Source of the DNA: Bauldia sp.
Lineage (GTDB): Bacteria > Pseudomonadota > Alphaproteobacteria > Rhizobiales > Kaistiaceae
NCBI GenBank assembly: GCA_020442095.1
Contig: JAGRKY010000141.1
Location: forward strand, 1-8,105
Direction of reading: 5' to 3'
DNA length: 8,105 nucleotides
The position numbers and the translations under genes are program-made. Under the pieces are notes generated by a model, which saw only the letters and a list, made by a program, of their open reading frames with translations, did no database searches and was not told the origin of the DNA. Shown piece after piece: positions 6,618 to 8,105 of the stretch; the first letter of the stretch is position 1; each line of letters starts with the position of its first letter.

Positions 6618-7609
6618 CCCGCGTCCTCCATCAGATGAAGGTCGCCTTCGCTCCAGGCGAGCGACACCGTCTCTCCCTCGGAGGGGGGCGTCTCGGTCGC
6701 TGGCAGGACCGCATGGAGGCGCAGGCCCTCGACTTCGATCGCGAGCCGGGTCGCGGCGCCGAGGAAGTTTCGCGCGACGACGAGGCCGGTGACCGTGCCG
6801 CCGGCGCCAGGCTCGACCCGGATCGCTTCGGGCCTGAGGCTCGCCCATTGCGTCCTGCCGGAAAGCCTCGCGACGAAATCCGGCGGCAGGACATTCGACG
6901 AGCCGACGAAATCGGCGACGAAACGCGACCGCGGCCGGCGATAGACGTCCTCCGGCGTGCCGAGCTGCATGATCTTGCCCTGGTCGAAGACCGCGATCCG
7001 ATCAGCCATCGACAAGGCCTCGCCCTGATCGTGGGTGACGAAGACGAAGGTCACCGCGAGCTGCTTCTGCAGGCTCCGCAGCTCTTCCTGCATCTGCTCG
7101 CGGAGCTTGAGGTCAAGCGCGCCGAGCGGCTCATCGAGGAGCAGCACCCGGGGCTTGTTGACGAGGGCGCGGGCGAGCGCGACGCGCTGCCGCTGGCCGC
7201 CGGACAATTGGCCCGGGCGGCGGGCTCCGTAGCCGGGCAGGCGAACCAGTTCGAGGGCCTCTTCCGCCGCCCTGCTGCGTTCGGCCTTGCCGACTCCGCG
7301 GACCATCAGGCCATAGGCGACGTTCTCGGCGACGTTGAGATGGGGAAAGAGAGCGTAGTCCTGGAAGACCGTGTTGACGTGGCGACGATAGGGCGGGACG
7401 CCCTCGGCGGTCTCGCCGAAGATCTCGATATGGCCGGCGGTCGGCTGCTCGAAGCCGGCGATCAGACGCAGACAGGTCGTCTTGCCCGAACCCGACGGGC
7501 CGAGCATGGCGAAGAACTCACCGGGGGCGATGTCGAGGTCGACATGGTCGACCGCGCGCACCGTTCCGAAATGGCGCGAGACGCCCTGAAAGGAAACTGC
7601 GGCCGTCAT
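6614..7609 (-). CDS. ydcT: Polyamine ABC transporter ATP-binding protein, PotA/YdcT type
   Basis: This is the cytoplasmic ATPase that powers polyamine uptake, 331 residues. All nucleotide-binding elements are present: Walker A GPSGSGKT (37-44), Q-loop Gln83 in [10 protein letters not shown], signature LSGGQRQR (135-142), Walker B VLLLDE (155-160, catalytic Glu160), D-loop GALD and switch His193 in VTHD. Residues from about 235 onward form the C-terminal regulatory OB-like (TOBE_2) domain, with SLRPEAIRV a typical landmark. The gene follows the binding-protein gene after a 70-nt gap containing a strong hairpin, and overlaps the next permease by 4 bases. The start at 7609 has only a weak ribosome-binding site, but the N-terminus ([11 protein letters not shown]) is correctly placed for the family. 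Confidence 0.94.
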   Translation of the reverse strand: MTAAVSFQGVSRHFGTVRAVDHVDLDIAPGEFFAMLGPSGSGKTTCLRLIAGFEQPTAGHIEIFGETAEGVPPYRRHVNTVFQDYALFPHLNVAENVAYGLMVRGVGKAERSRAAEEALELVRLPGYGARRPGQLSGGQRQRVALARALVNKPRVLLLDEPLGALDLKLREQMQEELRSLQKQLAVTFVFVTHDQGEALSMADRIAVFDQGKIMQLGTPEDVYRRPRSRFVADFVGSSNVLPPDFVARLSGRTQWASLRPEAIRVEPGAGGTVTGLVVARNFLGAATRLAIEVEGLRLHAVLPATETPPSEGETVSLAWSEGDLHLMEDAG

Positions 7610-7625
7610 GGCGGGCTCGAATATG

Positions 7626-7656
7626 CCCGTCCGCCGCGACTGGCGCGGCGAACGGG
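7626..7656 (-). promoter_or_regulatory. Intercistronic hairpin between the binding-protein and ATPase genes
   Basis: A 12-bp stem with one G.U pair and a 7-nt loop lies between ydcS and ydcT: arms at 7656-7645 and 7637-7626, outer pairs CCCGT/ACGGG. No U-tract follows, so it is not a standard terminator. In many binding-protein operons such hairpins protect the upstream transcript end from 3' exonucleases and raise the binding protein level over the membrane subunits; that role here is inferred. Confidence 0.6.
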
Positions 7657-7679
7657 ATGTGTGGCCGAGGTCGTGGCGA

Positions 7680-8105
7680 TCAGCGTCCGCCGATCACGCC
7701 GATATAGTCGGACACCCAACGATAATAGGGCACGCACTCGCCCTGGCTTTCGCACTTCGACACCGGCGTCTGCCAGAACTTGATCTTGTCGAAGTCGTTG
7801 AAGCCGTTGGTCGCGCAGCCCTCGTCGGTGAGGAGCTCGTTGCCCTTGCAGGCGGCCGGCACGGAGGGGACCGAGCCGAACCATGCGGCGAGGTCGCCCT
7901 GGACCTTCGGCGACAGCGAATGCTCCATCCACATATAGGCGCAGTTCGGATGCGCGGCATCGACATGCATCATGGTCGTGTCCGCCCACCCGGTTGCGCC
8001 TTCCTGCGGGATCGTCGAGGCGATCGGCAGGCCCTCGGAGGCGAGAAGGTTGACCTGGAACGGCCAGGAGCCCGATGCGACGACGCCCTCGTTCTTGAAG
8101 TCGTC
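7680..8105 (-). CDS. ydcS: Polyamine ABC transporter substrate-binding protein (YdcS/PotD type), C-terminal 141 residues
   Basis: This is the C-terminal end of a periplasmic binding protein; the start and signal peptide lie beyond the right edge. The visible part reads in frame from the edge through GSWPFQVNLL, PQEGATGWADT and NCAYMWMEHSLSP, and finishes with KIKFWQTP...CVPYYRWVSDY before the TGA. The Trp-rich, late-helix pattern and the ending F.KI.FW.TP followed by Y..W...Y are typical of extracellular solute-binding proteins of the spermidine/putrescine class (SBP_bac_8 type). Five cysteines are present (visible residues 55, 86, 97, 118, 124), so periplasmic disulfides are likely. It is the first visible gene of the order ydcS-ydcT-ydcU-ydcV-patD, which supports polyamine binding. 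The ligand pocket is mostly outside the window. Confidence 0.85.
   Translation of the reverse strand, partial: DDFKNEGVVASGSWPFQVNLLASEGLPIASTIPQEGATGWADTTMMHVDAAHPNCAYMWMEHSLSPKVQGDLAAWFGSVPSVPAACKGNELLTDEGCATNGFNDFDKIKFWQTPVSKCESQGECVPYYRWVSDYIGVIGGR

Noticed and set aside
6618..6848. N-terminal extension of the first permease
   Set aside because: It overlaps the ATPase gene and is Arg-rich. The ATGA overlap at 6617-6614 is a normal coupled start.

Overview
The window is GC-rich and densely coded. Every gene I can support lies on the minus strand, so transcription runs from high to low coordinates. Codon use, the absence of rRNA, tRNA or mobile-element signals, and the gene families suggest an alphaproteobacterium, probably of the Hyphomicrobiales (Rhizobiales). 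That assignment is an inference, because no taxonomic marker gene is present.

Right half, 8105 to 3416: a polyamine uptake and oxidation operon with the same order as E. coli ydcS-ydcT-ydcU-ydcV-patD. It holds the C-terminal part of a periplasmic binding protein (running off the right edge), a PotA-type ATPase, two inner-membrane permeases that overlap by 4 and 11 bases at their junctions, and a 475-residue gamma-aminobutyraldehyde dehydrogenase. Together they would import putrescine or a related polyamine and oxidise the 4-aminobutanal derived from it to GABA. The aminotransferase that would make 4-aminobutanal is not in the window. A 12-bp inverted repeat sits between the binding-protein and ATPase genes.

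Left half, 3415 to 1: an intergenic region with a candidate promoter, then amiC (cytoplasmic amide sensor of the periplasmic-binding-protein fold) and amiR (ANTAR-domain RNA-binding antiterminator). A 448-nt leader follows, and then a Tat-exported urea/short-amide binding protein (UrtA/FmdD type) that runs off the left edge.

The most interesting element is immediately downstream of amiR. Two small hairpins with near-identical loops (AACGAT and AATGAT) fit the ANTAR-target pattern of A at loop position 1 and G at position 4. The second hairpin uses the same bases as the 5' arm of a Rho-independent terminator ending in seven Us. This predicts a complete switch: AmiC holds AmiR inactive, an amide or urea releases it, AmiR stabilises the hairpins, the terminator cannot form, and transcription continues into the amide/urea transporter genes. 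The sensor (AmiC) and the exported binding protein keep the same ligand-pocket residues, so they probably recognise similar small amides. The AmiC/AmiR pair is known from the Pseudomonas aeruginosa amidase operon. What seems less described here is an apparent target that is an ABC-transporter gene, with the switch placed directly after amiR.
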